DNA of 64,000 bases, from positions 1 through 64,000 of the forward strand of contig CAKZLO010000032.1 of NCBI GenBank assembly GCA_937127125.1, read 5' to 3'. Shown one piece after another: positions 54,244 to 62,908 of the stretch. The notes below the pieces were generated by a model. It did no database searches, was not told the origin of the DNA, and was given only the letters and a program-made list of their open reading frames with translations. Source of the DNA: an uncultured Ardenticatenia bacterium. Its GTDB lineage: Bacteria > Chloroflexota > Anaerolineae > 4572-78 > NAK82. A program made the position numbers and the translations under genes. Each line of letters begins with the position of its first letter. Position 1 is the first letter of the stretch.

Positions 54244-55728
54244 TTAGTGCTGCACTGCAAATTGGTACGGTGCCCGCCTGAGAAACTGCCCCCGTCCCGG
54301 CTGAGCGACAATCTGCCCGTCGCGCACGATAATCTCTCCACGGCTCAGCACAATGCGTGGCCAGCCGATCACCGGCCAACCATCAAACGGGGTATAATCG
54401 CAATTTTGGTGCAGTGTTGCCGCCGACATTGTAACGGAATATTCCGGGTCGAAAAGAACCAAGTCTGCATCCGCGCCAGGCATCAGCGATCCTTTTCGCG
54501 GATAAAGACCAAACAGACGCGCCGCTGCTGTGCTCGTGCGCTCAACGAACTGAGGAAGTGACAGGCGGCCTGTACGCACGCCAAAATGATACAGGAGCGA
54601 CAGGCGCGTCTCAATTCCCGGCACACCGCCAGGTACCTTGTCAAAGGTAAGCGGGTGCTCCAGCCACGTGGATTCTGGCTCGGCCGCCTGCACGCTGCCA
54701 TCAGGCAGCCGCCGAAACTCAGGGGTGCGCCGTGCACCGGACTTCTGAGCCGAGGTGAAGGGGCAATGGTCGGTCACCACGCAGCCCAGTAGACCCTCCT
54801 GCAATGCTTGCCACAAGGCAGCGTTGTCCGCCGCCTTGCGAAGCGGTGGCGCCATCACATACCGCGCTGCTACCTCATCCGGCTGATCATACAGCGTGTC
54901 GGTAAGCAGCAGATGTTGTGGACACACTTCTGCACTGAGCATTTGACCCCGTTCCCGAAATTCCTGCAGTACAGCAATGGTCTCTGCTGCACTGACATGG
55001 GCGATATGCACAGGAATACCCACCAGACCAGCAAGTGTCAGGACGCGGTACGTAGCCTCTGCCTCACATACCGCTGGATGCACATGCGGATGCCAGCGCA
55101 CCTCCACGTGGCCAGCCTTATGGTGCAACTGTGTCAGATATTTAATCACAGCGTGGTTCTCGGCATGCACCAGCGGCAATCCACCGTGAATCTTAAGCTG
55201 CTCCAGTGCCAGTAAAATGTCACCGTCGTCCAGGCGGATACCTTCATAGGCCATGTAGATCTTGAAGCTGGAAATGCCTGCAGCAATGACGCGCTCAACC
55301 TCTCGCAGGCTGTGTTCATCTGCGCGGTTGAAAGACATATGGAAGCTGTAATCAATCACGGCCTGCGGAGCCGCTTCAGCGAGACGTGCTTCGAAAGCTT
55401 GCATCCACGTCTGATCGGGTGGGGCTTCCACGAAATCAATCACAGTGGTGGTGCCGCCGCATGCCGCCGCCACTGTACCGGTCAACCAATCGTCGCTCGA
55501 GACAATGCGATGCGGACCCTGCGCATACTGCAAGTGAACGTGTGTGTCAATGCCACCCGGCATTACAAGCAGACCTCGCGCATCCAGCTCTGGCACACTG
55601 TCGGCAGCAATGTCATGACCAACAGTGCTGATTCGACCCGCCCTGATCAGCAGGTCGGCCTGAAATATCTCATTGGCACTAACCAACATCCCATTGCGGA
55701 TGAGCAGGTCAGGTTGGGAAGAGGACAT
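54244..55728 (-). CDS. dihydropyrimidinase / hydantoinase
   Basis: A 494-residue amidohydrolase that opens the ring of dihydropyrimidines or hydantoins. The metal motif DTHVHLQ is near residue 60, the carboxylated lysine lies in SFKIYMAYEG near 151, HAENH near 184 and HIAHVSA near 240 give metal histidines, and TDHCPF near 316 holds the catalytic Asp. ATG 55728 is the right start: upstream codons belong to the aminotransferase gene, whose stop is 8 bp before it. It may act on pyrimidines or on allantoin/hydantoin compounds; the neighbours suggest nucleobase breakdown. Confidence 0.9.
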   Translation of the reverse strand: MSSSQPDLLIRNGMLVSANEIFQADLLIRAGRISTVGHDIAADSVPELDARGLLVMPGGIDTHVHLQYAQGPHRIVSSDDWLTGTVAAACGGTTTVIDFVEAPPDQTWMQAFEARLAEAAPQAVIDYSFHMSFNRADEHSLREVERVIAAGISSFKIYMAYEGIRLDDGDILLALEQLKIHGGLPLVHAENHAVIKYLTQLHHKAGHVEVRWHPHVHPAVCEAEATYRVLTLAGLVGIPVHIAHVSAAETIAVLQEFRERGQMLSAEVCPQHLLLTDTLYDQPDEVAARYVMAPPLRKAADNAALWQALQEGLLGCVVTDHCPFTSAQKSGARRTPEFRRLPDGSVQAAEPESTWLEHPLTFDKVPGGVPGIETRLSLLYHFGVRTGRLSLPQFVERTSTAAARLFGLYPRKGSLMPGADADLVLFDPEYSVTMSAATLHQNCDYTPFDGWPVIGWPRIVLSRGEIIVRDGQIVAQPGRGQFLRRAPYQFAVQH

Positions 55729-55736
55729 ATGTCCGC

Positions 55737-56930
55737 TCAATCGAGCTGGTTGAGAAAATGTTCGATACGATCCAGCGCTATCTTGATGTTCTCCATACTG
55801 GTTGCATATGAAAGACGCATATGACCATCTGCACCAAATTCGCACCCAGGCACTACTGCCACCTTCTCGTGTTCCAATAGCAAGCGACAGAAGGTCATTG
55901 AGCCATCAATTTGGGCACCCTGATAGCTGCGCCCGAAAGTCTCTGCGATGTGCGGGAAAGTATAGAAAGCCCCTTTCGGCTCCGTACAAGTGATGAAGGG
56001 CATGGCTTGCAGACGTTCAACCATATAGCGACGACGGCGATCAAATTCCTGCCGCATCATTTCTACTGAACTTTGGTCGCTCTGCAAAGCAGCCAGAGCA
56101 GCATATTGTGCCACCGAGTTGGGATTGCTCGTTGAGTGGCTTTGAATGCGTGCCGTTGCGGCGATGATCTCCGATGGGCCAACTGCGCAACCGATGCGCC
56201 AGCCAGGCATAGCATATGTTTTGGACATAGCGGCCACAATGATGGTCAGGGAGTATATCTCTTCTCCCAGCGAGGCGATGCTGGTAAAGGGCACATCGTA
56301 GACCAGTGCGTCGTAGACTTCATCGGACAGCACAGGTATCTGCTTTTCCACCAACACCTCGGCCAACGCCATCAGTTCATCACGTGTGTATACCGCGCCA
56401 GTAGGATTGGAGGGCGAGTTAAGGATGAATAGGCGCGTGCGCTCAGTGATGGCATGTCGCAACATGTCAGGGGTAACCTTGAAGTTCTGCGCCGGAGTGG
56501 TCTCGATGATGACTGGTACGCCTCCTACTGAACGCACCTGCTCCGGGTAGCTCACCCAATAAGGTGCCGGGATGATCACCTCATCGCCTGGGTTAACCAA
56601 AGCATAGATAATGTTCCAGACCGCTTGCTTGCCACCAGCGGTGACGATGATCTGCTCCGGTTGGTAGGTGACGCCGCGTTGCTGTCCGATATGCTGCGCC
56701 CACGCAGCACGCAACTCCGGGATCCCTGCTACTGGTGTGTAGCGGGTGGCACCAGCTTCGATAGCCTGCTTCGCTGCTGCAGCGACATGTGGCGGCGTGG
56801 CAAAATCAGGTTCTCCGGCTGCCATTGCGATGACATCTTCACCGGCACGCTTCATAGCAGCAGCGCGCGCCGTGATGGCCATAGTGGCCGATTCCTGGAT
56901 GCTACGAACATTGTCGCTAAGTCGGTACAT
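55737..56930 (-). CDS. PLP-dependent aminotransferase, class I
   Basis: A 397-residue fold-type I enzyme of the AspC-like (AAT I-gamma) group. The nucleotide-like cofactor loop GGKQAVWN is near residue 101, the substrate/PLP Asn-Pro segment SPSNPTGAVY near 173, SDEVYDAL near 203 and the Schiff-base lysine in AAMSKTYAMPGWRIG near 240. The final substrate Arg is in MRLSYAT near 378. It might use aspartate, beta-alanine or another amino acid. ATG 56930 follows CAGGAGAG. It is the first gene of the nucleobase operon, with a promoter at 56968-56996. Confidence 0.88.
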   Translation of the reverse strand: MYRLSDNVRSIQESATMAITARAAAMKRAGEDVIAMAAGEPDFATPPHVAAAAKQAIEAGATRYTPVAGIPELRAAWAQHIGQQRGVTYQPEQIIVTAGGKQAVWNIIYALVNPGDEVIIPAPYWVSYPEQVRSVGGVPVIIETTPAQNFKVTPDMLRHAITERTRLFILNSPSNPTGAVYTRDELMALAEVLVEKQIPVLSDEVYDALVYDVPFTSIASLGEEIYSLTIIVAAMSKTYAMPGWRIGCAVGPSEIIAATARIQSHSTSNPNSVAQYAALAALQSDQSSVEMMRQEFDRRRRYMVERLQAMPFITCTEPKGAFYTFPHIAETFGRSYQGAQIDGSMTFCRLLLEHEKVAVVPGCEFGADGHMRLSYATSMENIKIALDRIEHFLNQLD

Positions 56931-56967
56931 AGGGATTACTCTCCTGTAGCAGAACTTGTACAGCGCT

Positions 56968-56996
56968 ATTATAGGCTGGAGCTCGGGTTCGCACAA
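56968..56996 (-). promoter_or_regulatory. promoter of the aminotransferase-hydantoinase-ade-BMP operon
   Basis: Minus-strand TTGTGC (56991-56996), 17-bp spacer, perfect TATAAT (56968-56973). The leader to ATG 56930 would be about 30 nt. Confidence 0.7.
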
Positions 56997-57261
56997 GCGC
57001 TAATGGGCGAGAGCTCCTGCAAATATTCGACGGTCGACTGCATATTAAGTCAAGGTCCCTGATCGCACAGCTTTAAGAGATTGTGAAGGGTTATGCATCA
57101 CATGAGCACACATCTCCCCGTGCGTTTCTGTTGTATCGGGCCACTCGGCAAATACTGTGTATCTCGCAAAAGCAAGATACACTTATCAGAGTGCAAGTCG
57201 CTAAGTTGCAGTAAGGGTCGTAAGAAACATGGAACTTTGTCTTCCTGCCTTGCATTTGGCT
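56997..57261. other. gap with a hairpin between the aminotransferase promoter and ridA
   Basis: No gene is visible. GTGTATCT and AGATACAC (57157-57182 overall) form an 8-bp stem with an inner GC/GC pair closing an AAAA loop. It may mark the 3' end of the ridA transcript, but there is no T tract. Confidence 0.45.
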
Positions 57262-57648
57262 TCATGTAGCTTTGAATGCAACTGCCTCAATTTCGACGCG
57301 TGCACCTAGGGGCAGCGCGCTGACTTGCACCGTCGATCGCGCCGGCGGTGCAACGGGGAAGAACTCGGCGTAAACACGGTTCATCGCTTTGAAGTCGGCC
57401 ATATCGGTGAGAAATACTGTCGTCTTTACGACGTCGGCCATTGTGCAACCTGCTGCCGCCAGAATCGCTTCCAGGTTACGCAACGTCTGGCGCGTTTGCT
57501 CTTCAATGCCCCCGGCAACCAATTGGCCGGTAGTGGGGTCGACTGCAGCCTGCCCAGCTGTGTACACGAAATTGCCCACCTGGATCCCTTGTGAGTATGG
57601 CCCTATCGCAGATGGTGCTTGATCAGTAGCGATGACGCGACGTGACAT
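57262..57648 (-). CDS. ridA: RidA family enamine/imine deaminase
   Basis: A 128-residue YjgF/YER057c/UK114 protein that hydrolyses reactive enamines and imines from PLP enzymes. The N-terminal AIGPYSQG (residues 14-21), the VYTAGQ strand and the C-terminal catalytic Arg in PPARSTVQVSALP (near 105) and the Glu in VEIEAVA are all present, as in active RidA. ATG 57648 follows GGAGG. It stands near an operon with a PLP aminotransferase and pyrimidine hydrolase, which fits either a general RidA or a RutC-like role. Confidence 0.94.
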   Translation of the reverse strand: MSRRVIATDQAPSAIGPYSQGIQVGNFVYTAGQAAVDPTTGQLVAGGIEEQTRQTLRNLEAILAAAGCTMADVVKTTVFLTDMADFKAMNRVYAEFFPVAPPARSTVQVSALPLGARVEIEAVAFKAT

Positions 57649-57682
57649 AGCCTGCCTCCAAATGTAGGATAGTTTGGAGGCT

Positions 57683-57712
57683 ATTATAGTGATCAACATA
57701 TAAGCCAAACAA
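57683..57712 (-). promoter_or_regulatory. promoter of ridA
   Basis: Minus-strand TTGTTT (57707-57712), 18-bp spacer, perfect TATAAT (57683-57688), 35 bp before the ATG. Confidence 0.65.
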
Positions 57713-57796
57713 ATGTGCCCCTCAACAGGGGGCACATTCGAAAGAGATGCTTTGGGGATATGACATCCATCTACATGCAGCGGCGAAGCTCACACA

Positions 57797-58051
57797 TCAA
57801 CGCGAAAGAAGCTGTAAAGGAATGGGCTGCCGATTACCTTCGTGGAAATTATCACACCCTGGCTCGTCGCAGCATGCTGGCCGACGGCCTTGCCACAGCC
57901 GCCCCAGCACCACGGACAAGCTTAACAAGGCAATTAGCCCAGCGATGAGTGCCAGCGCCACAGAAGGGGTAAGCAACAAATTCACCTCCGGCCAAATAAG
58001 GCTACCGCTCCAGATTACGACTCCCAACAGGAGAATCAATGCGCTCTTCAT
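57797..58051 (-). CDS. small membrane protein
   Basis: An 84-residue protein with two hydrophobic segments (about 3-22 and 28-50), a positively charged RLWQGRR after the second, and a soluble tail with CCDEPGC. The ATG at 58051 has AAGGGAGA at good spacing. I do not recognise a family. It could be a small helper or a spurious frame; the ribosome site and two clean helices favour a real gene. Confidence 0.5.
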   Translation of the reverse strand: MKSALILLLGVVIWSGSLIWPEVNLLLTPSVALALIAGLIALLSLSVVLGRLWQGRRPACCDEPGCDNFHEGNRQPIPLQLLSR

Positions 58052-58187
58052 AGACCATCTCCCTTCCGTCCAATGCTCAGTTTCATGGTAAGGCAGATAG
58101 TCCCAGGATGCATCCGACAAGTAGCTGTCCTAAGAGCGCTCGAATTGCGCATTAAGTTGCCAGACCATCCGCTAAATCGCTTAGCCA

Positions 58188-58745
58188 CTACATGTGGGCA
58201 ACGGAGGGGTGCTCAACCCCTGCACGCCGTTGTTCGATAAACGTCAGCACAAAGAGGAACGAGGAAAGCCGATTAAGATAGGCCAATGCGAGGCTATCGC
58301 AACGCTCTTCGCTATGGATCAATCGGGCAACAGCACGTTCCGCTCTACGGGTTACTGTGCGCGCCAGATTGAGCAGGGCCCCTTCACGCGTATCACCCGG
58401 CACCAAAAAGTGGGTGAGTCGGGGTAACTCCGCGCTCAACTCATCGGTGAGATCCTCCAACCACTTGACCCGTTCTGTGTCAATCTGGAAACGAGCTCGC
58501 AGCTCTGGATCAGTTGTCGCCAGTTCGGCCATAATGTGGTAAAGGTCGCGCTCAATAGCCAGCAGTGTTTCCTGAATGTGAGGATCGGGTAGTGTAGCGC
58601 GACACAGGCCCAACACGGCCTGTAACTCGTCTACTTGACCATACGCTTCGGGGTGCAAGTCATATTTGGGCACCCGTTGCTTACCGATCAAGCCAGTGTA
58701 ACCATCGTCACCATTACCTGTATAGAACTTTGCACGTTTGGACAT
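58188..58745 (-). CDS. PduO-type ATP:cob(I)alamin adenosyltransferase
   Basis: A 185-residue cytoplasmic enzyme of the PduO/MMAB family, which adds the adenosyl group to cob(I)alamin. The N-terminal ATP loop reads YTGNGDDGYTGLIGKQRV (residues 8-25; the usual form is TkxGDxGxT), and the C-terminal RTVTRRAERAV near residue 128 and YLNRLSSFLFVL near 157 are typical. Its start lies 3 bp after the lipA stop, so both are in one operon. No B12-dependent enzyme gene is in the window. Confidence 0.93.
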   Translation of the reverse strand: MSKRAKFYTGNGDDGYTGLIGKQRVPKYDLHPEAYGQVDELQAVLGLCRATLPDPHIQETLLAIERDLYHIMAELATTDPELRARFQIDTERVKWLEDLTDELSAELPRLTHFLVPGDTREGALLNLARTVTRRAERAVARLIHSEERCDSLALAYLNRLSSFLFVLTFIEQRRAGVEHPSVAHM

Positions 58746-58748
58746 CGC

Positions 58749-59663
58749 TCAAGAACCTGTGACGCTTAGCTCGGCTGCTTGTACGTCAGCGTGATAACTA
58801 CTGCGCACCAGCGGTGCGCTCTCCACCCACTTGAATCCAAGGGCCATCCCCTCCACCTGCAGCTGACGGAACTCATCCGGGGTCCAGTAACGCACCACAG
58901 GCACGTTATGGGCTGAAGGACGCAGGTATTGACCAATGGTCAGGACATCCACCTGACGGGCACGCAGATCTCGCATAACCTGGAGAACTTCCTCCCATGT
59001 CTCCCCCAATCCGACCATAATCCCAGATTTGGTCATAATCTCTGGTGCCATCTCCTTCGCCATCTCCAGAACGTGCAGTGACCGCTCATATATCGCTTGA
59101 GGACGGATGGTACGATAAAGACGCGGTACCGTCTCCACGTTGTGATTGAGTATCTCAGGACGAGCATCCATCACCTGTTGCAACGCCGCTCGACTTCCTT
59201 TGAAATCAGGTATGAGCACTTCAACCGTGCACCCGGGCACCATAGTGTGTATCAGCTCAATGCTGCGAGCGAAGATATGCGCACCGCCATCAGGCAATTC
59301 GTCACGATTGACCGATGTTAGCACGGCGTGTTTCAGATTCATTGCCTTGACGGCTTGAGCAACACGCAGGGGCTCCTCTTCGTCCAAAGCACCAGGGCGA
59401 CCAGTGCGGATGTTACAGAAAGCACAGCTGCGTGTGCACACGTCACCGAGAAGCAGGAACGTAGCCGTACCGCGCCCCCAGCACTCCCCGATGTTTGGGC
59501 ACATAGCTTCCTCACAGACTGTGTGCAGCGCCTTGGAACGCATGAGTTGACGCACCCTATTGTAGGTCTCACCGGACGGCATACGCACCCGTAGCCATTC
59601 GGGCTTACGACGTGAATCGCCAGATGACTGTCCACCAGAGCCGACAGAACCGGAAGAATCCAT
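58749..59663 (-). CDS. lipA: lipoyl synthase
   Basis: A 304-residue radical SAM enzyme that inserts sulfur into octanoyl groups of lipoyl domains. The auxiliary cluster motif [12 protein letters not shown] (C-x4-C-x5-C) is at residues about 50-61, the radical SAM motif CTRSCAFC at about 76-83, and the C-terminal RSSYHA Ser that ligates the auxiliary cluster is near residue 287. Length is normal. It precedes the adenosyltransferase gene. A likely promoter lies far upstream (59841-59868), with an inverted repeat in the leader. Confidence 0.95.
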   Translation of the reverse strand: MDSSGSVGSGGQSSGDSRRKPEWLRVRMPSGETYNRVRQLMRSKALHTVCEEAMCPNIGECWGRGTATFLLLGDVCTRSCAFCNIRTGRPGALDEEEPLRVAQAVKAMNLKHAVLTSVNRDELPDGGAHIFARSIELIHTMVPGCTVEVLIPDFKGSRAALQQVMDARPEILNHNVETVPRLYRTIRPQAIYERSLHVLEMAKEMAPEIMTKSGIMVGLGETWEEVLQVMRDLRARQVDVLTIGQYLRPSAHNVPVVRYWTPDEFRQLQVEGMALGFKWVESAPLVRSSYHADVQAAELSVTGS

Positions 59664-59784
59664 ACGCTATGCTCCGTGGCATTACTACACCTTTACTAAT
59701 TTTACTGATGTCCTATCCAGCCTTTGCCTAAACACGATAGATTGATTCACCAAGTAGTGTATCTCCAATTTGCTCCACAGCTCG

Positions 59785-59820
59785 ATGTGACACAAACCAG
59801 CTCACCATCACCTGTGTCAC
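59785..59820. promoter_or_regulatory. inverted TGTGACACA/TGTGTCACA pair in the lipA leader
   Basis: TGTGACACA (59785-59793) and TGTGTCACA (59812-59820) are exact reverse complements, and each is itself a TGTGnCACA palindrome. They may be a dimer-binding operator pair or an RNA hairpin just downstream of the lipA promoter. Confidence 0.55.
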
Positions 59821-59840
59821 AAAAGCTCCTTTCAGTTTGG

Positions 59841-59868
59841 ATTATAGTACACCCTAGCAACCTGGCAA
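59841..59868 (-). promoter_or_regulatory. probable lipA promoter
   Basis: Minus-strand TTGCCA (59863-59868), 16-bp spacer, perfect TATAAT (59841-59846). It would give a leader of about 170 nt before the lipA ATG. Confidence 0.6.
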
Positions 59869-60205
59869 AGAACTGTTCAAAGGCAACGCGAACCTCACTG
59901 GGGGTAGATAACGCCAAACCAGAGGTCTCGAAGATGCAGCAAACGACTGTGCATTCACATCACCACCGTCTCTAATGGACGCTCGATCAAGCACCACCAA
60001 TGTTTTACGTGTCCGTTGAATTGGCTATGATTGATACACAATCTAGCAAACACCATCTTCGTTTGACAGGTATGTTATTGGTCACTATGATTTTCGTAAG
60101 TGGCGTGGCTGAAACTGTAGCGAGGTGAGCTGGCCCGTCTCTTCGGACTAGGAATTGTGCCGGAGGAGGGCCAATCTCCCCATTGTAGGTGATCCTGTAG
60201 GGTGG
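59869..60205. other. non-coding part of the lipA-polyol gap
   Basis: No gene is visible. GATTG and CAATC form a short inverted repeat around 60028-60042, which may be an operator but is too short to press. Confidence 0.35.
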
Positions 60206-60233
60206 TTGGTTAGCTGGTATATTTGACTACAAT
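60206..60233 (+). promoter_or_regulatory. promoter of the polyol cluster
   Basis: TTGGTT (60206-60211), 16-bp spacer, TACAAT (60228-60233), about 40 nt before ATG 60280. Confidence 0.5.
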
Positions 60234-60279
60234 CCACGCATAAGACTCATTCACTCACTTGAGCCAAGGAGATGACCCC

Positions 60280-61317
60280 ATGAAAGCGCTGTTTCTCGAG
60301 AGAACAGGTGTGCTGTCAATACGCGAGTTCGACCTGCCAGAACCTCTGGGCCCAGACGACGTACGGATCAAGATCCATACAGTGGGAATTTGTGGTAGTG
60401 ATGTGCACTACTACAAGCATGGGCGCATTGGACGATACGTAGTCGAGCAGCCCATGGTGCTGGGACATGAAGCTTCTGGCACAGTTATAGAAGTGGGCAA
60501 AAATGTAAAGCATCTAAGGCCTGGCGACCGGGTATGCATGGAGCCCGGCATACCGGATCCCAACAGCCGGGCGTACCGCGAAGGCAAATACAATCTCGAT
60601 CCTAGTGTGAGATTCTGGGCCACCCCCCCGGTTCATGGGGTGCTACGCGAATCTGTGGTACATCCAGCTTCCTATGTTTTCAAGTTGCCCGAGAATGTAA
60701 GCTATGGTGAGGGCGCCTTGGTTGAGCCATTAGCCATCGGTGTCTACGCAGCGCAAAAGGCTGAGATTGTCCCTGGTGACATTGCAGTGGTTATGGGTGC
60801 TGGCACCATTGGGATCGTGACGACGCTAGCAGCGTTGGCGGCTGGCTGCAGCAAGGTGATTCTGACCGATGTAATCCAAGAGAAGCTGGATGTTGCCGCG
60901 CGCTTCGGCCCAATTGTGCCTGTCAATGTGAAAAAACAAAATCTTTTGGATGTTGTAATGGAACAGACAGAGGGCTGGGGAGCCGATATCATATTTGAGG
61001 CCAGTGGCAGCTCAGCAGCCGCGGCAAATATCTTCGATCCCCTGTGCCCCGGCGGGCGAATTGTATACATAGGTCTTCCGGGTGAGCCGGTAGCGCTGGA
61101 CATGGCCTATGGCATTAGTAAGGAAGCTCGCATCTACACCATTATGCGCTATGCCAACATCTATCCCAGAGCTTTGGCCTTGATGGGATCGGGCAAGATC
61201 AACCTTAAACCTCTTATCACTGATATCTACAGCTTTAACGACAGCATCAAGGCTTTCGAGTATGCTAGCAATCCTCGGCCTACGAGCATCAAGGTACAGA
61301 TCGTGATGGATCTTTGA
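60280..61317 (+). CDS. sorbitol/xylitol-type NAD-dependent polyol dehydrogenase
   Basis: A 345-residue medium-chain dehydrogenase. Catalytic zinc ligands are visible: Cys in [14 protein letters not shown] near residue 39, His-Glu in MVLGHEASG near 64, and Glu in LVEPLAIG near 150. The Rossmann motif GAGTIG is near 173, and an Asp after the second strand (LTDV) favours NAD. The four structural-zinc cysteines are missing from the [19 protein letters not shown] lobe, as in mammalian sorbitol dehydrogenase. ATG 60280 has AAGGAGATG. It is followed by an FGGY kinase, consistent with polyol oxidation to a ketose and phosphorylation. Confidence 0.88.
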   Translation: MKALFLERTGVLSIREFDLPEPLGPDDVRIKIHTVGICGSDVHYYKHGRIGRYVVEQPMVLGHEASGTVIEVGKNVKHLRPGDRVCMEPGIPDPNSRAYREGKYNLDPSVRFWATPPVHGVLRESVVHPASYVFKLPENVSYGEGALVEPLAIGVYAAQKAEIVPGDIAVVMGAGTIGIVTTLAALAAGCSKVILTDVIQEKLDVAARFGPIVPVNVKKQNLLDVVMEQTEGWGADIIFEASGSSAAAANIFDPLCPGGRIVYIGLPGEPVALDMAYGISKEARIYTIMRYANIYPRALALMGSGKINLKPLITDIYSFNDSIKAFEYASNPRPTSIKVQIVMDL

Positions 61318-61360
61318 TAGGTATTGCCCTTTATCCTCACCAGAGGCAGCGCACATTTCT

Positions 61361-62905
61361 ATGCTAGATCTCATGCTCGGTTTCGATGTGGGCACCAGCG
61401 GTCTCAAAGCTGCATTGCTGCACAGCTCCGGTGAAGTTATCGCCGAAGCCAGCGAGGAATACCCCACCTATCACCCCCATCCTAATTGGGCGGAGCAAGA
61501 CCCTGAGGACTGGTGGCATGCTTTGTGCGCTGCCTCCCGTCGTGTGATGATGTCTGTTGCGACATCTGATCGCTCTCTGGCAGGTGTGTGCATCAGCAGC
61601 CAGGCACCGGTGATCGTCCCTGTAGCCGCCGACGGTCGTCCGCTGATGCGCGGGATGTTATGGTTGGACAAGCGTGCTGAGGGTGAATGTGCTTCGATCC
61701 GAGAGGTCATCGGCGAGCAACGAATACTTGAGATTACCGCTAACAACCTTTCGTCCTATTTAGGAGCTCCCAGCTATGTATGGCTGAAAAGGAACTGCCC
61801 TGATCTCTTTGCCCGGACTCATCAGTTCCTGATGGCAAATGGCTACCTGAATTTGCGGCTTACAGGCCGGTTTACAATGGATGTCTCTCAGGCACCGTTG
61901 CAGCTGCTGTACAATGTTAAATCAGGCACATGGTCATCCGAGATCCTGCAAGTTTTGGATTTGCCTGTGGAGAGATTTCCTACTGTGCACGGTTGCCTTG
62001 AGATCATAGGGGAAGTGCGTCAGGATGCAGCAAAGGAAACTGGCATCCCACCCGGTACACCTGTCCTAGCGGGCACAACCGACACTCCCGCCGCCATGGT
62101 AGGGATGGGGGTGGTGCGCAATGGTCAAGCGTTCATCTCCCATGGAACTGGATGCAACATTGGTCTGTGTGTTTCCAGGCCCTGGTTTAGTCGTCACATC
62201 GTGTGCATCCCCCATGCGATACCAGGACTGTGGATGCTGTCAACGGTTATGACTTCGTCAGGCGGTTCAATGAAATGGTTTGTAAACCACTTGTGCAGTC
62301 AGGAGCGTCAAGAGGCAATAGCGGCGGGGCAAGACCCCTACGTCTGGGTGGATGCCGACGCTCGGACCGCACCACCTGGAAGCCGAGGGTTGCTCTTCCT
62401 ACCCTATCTGATAGGGGAACAATCACCCATCTGGGATCCGGACGCGCGTGGCGCTTTTGTGGGCATTTCAGTGGATACCACCCGCGGTGAAATGCTACGG
62501 GCGATTATGGAAGGAGTAGCGTTTGGCATCCGACAAAACCTTCAGGTGTATTTGGATGGTGGCTGGGAAGTGTACGACATCCGAGCCCAAGGGGGGCCGA
62601 CGAAGAGCCCACTCTGGAATCAGATTGTGAGTGATGTGATCGGGCGCACGATGTATGTGTCCTCCTTACGGAATAGCGCCCCAGTTGGAGATGCACTCTT
62701 GGTCGGTCTCGCTACCGGGATCTATCAGGACGTCGGGGAGCTAGAAAAAGTCTGTCCTGCCCTGTCCTCAGCGTATACCCCCAACGTGGAGACAAAGTCG
62801 ATCTACGATCAACTCTATTCTATCTACAGAGGGCTCTACGGTTGCTTAGCTGATGCGTTCCACGAGCTGGCTATGGTCCGAAATTCCAGCCTTAGGACAA
62901 GATAA
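61361..62905 (+). CDS. FGGY-family carbohydrate kinase, xylulokinase-like
   Basis: A 514-residue sugar kinase. The N-terminal phosphate loop GFDVGTSGLKAALL (residues 7-20), the WAEQDPEDWW segment near 43, GTTDTPAAMVGMG near 240 (catalytic Asp region) and RAQGGPTKSPLWNQIVSD near 409 fit the FGGY family, nearest the xylulokinases. The product of the upstream dehydrogenase (for example xylulose from xylitol) would be a natural substrate, but erythritol or other polyols are possible given the GlpA-like gene that follows 3 bp later. Confidence 0.87.
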   Translation: MLDLMLGFDVGTSGLKAALLHSSGEVIAEASEEYPTYHPHPNWAEQDPEDWWHALCAASRRVMMSVATSDRSLAGVCISSQAPVIVPVAADGRPLMRGMLWLDKRAEGECASIREVIGEQRILEITANNLSSYLGAPSYVWLKRNCPDLFARTHQFLMANGYLNLRLTGRFTMDVSQAPLQLLYNVKSGTWSSEILQVLDLPVERFPTVHGCLEIIGEVRQDAAKETGIPPGTPVLAGTTDTPAAMVGMGVVRNGQAFISHGTGCNIGLCVSRPWFSRHIVCIPHAIPGLWMLSTVMTSSGGSMKWFVNHLCSQERQEAIAAGQDPYVWVDADARTAPPGSRGLLFLPYLIGEQSPIWDPDARGAFVGISVDTTRGEMLRAIMEGVAFGIRQNLQVYLDGGWEVYDIRAQGGPTKSPLWNQIVSDVIGRTMYVSSLRNSAPVGDALLVGLATGIYQDVGELEKVCPALSSAYTPNVETKSIYDQLYSIYRGLYGCLADAFHELAMVRNSSLRTR

Positions 62906-62908
62906 ACT

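Noticed and set aside
57715-58091. Plus-strand open frames opposite the small membrane protein
   Set aside because: No ribosome site or recognisable domain; the minus-strand frame has both a good site and two clean membrane helices.
59724-59975. Plus-strand open frame of 83 codons in the lipA-polyol gap
   Set aside because: No ribosome site, low-complexity end, and it covers an opposite-strand promoter and inverted repeat.
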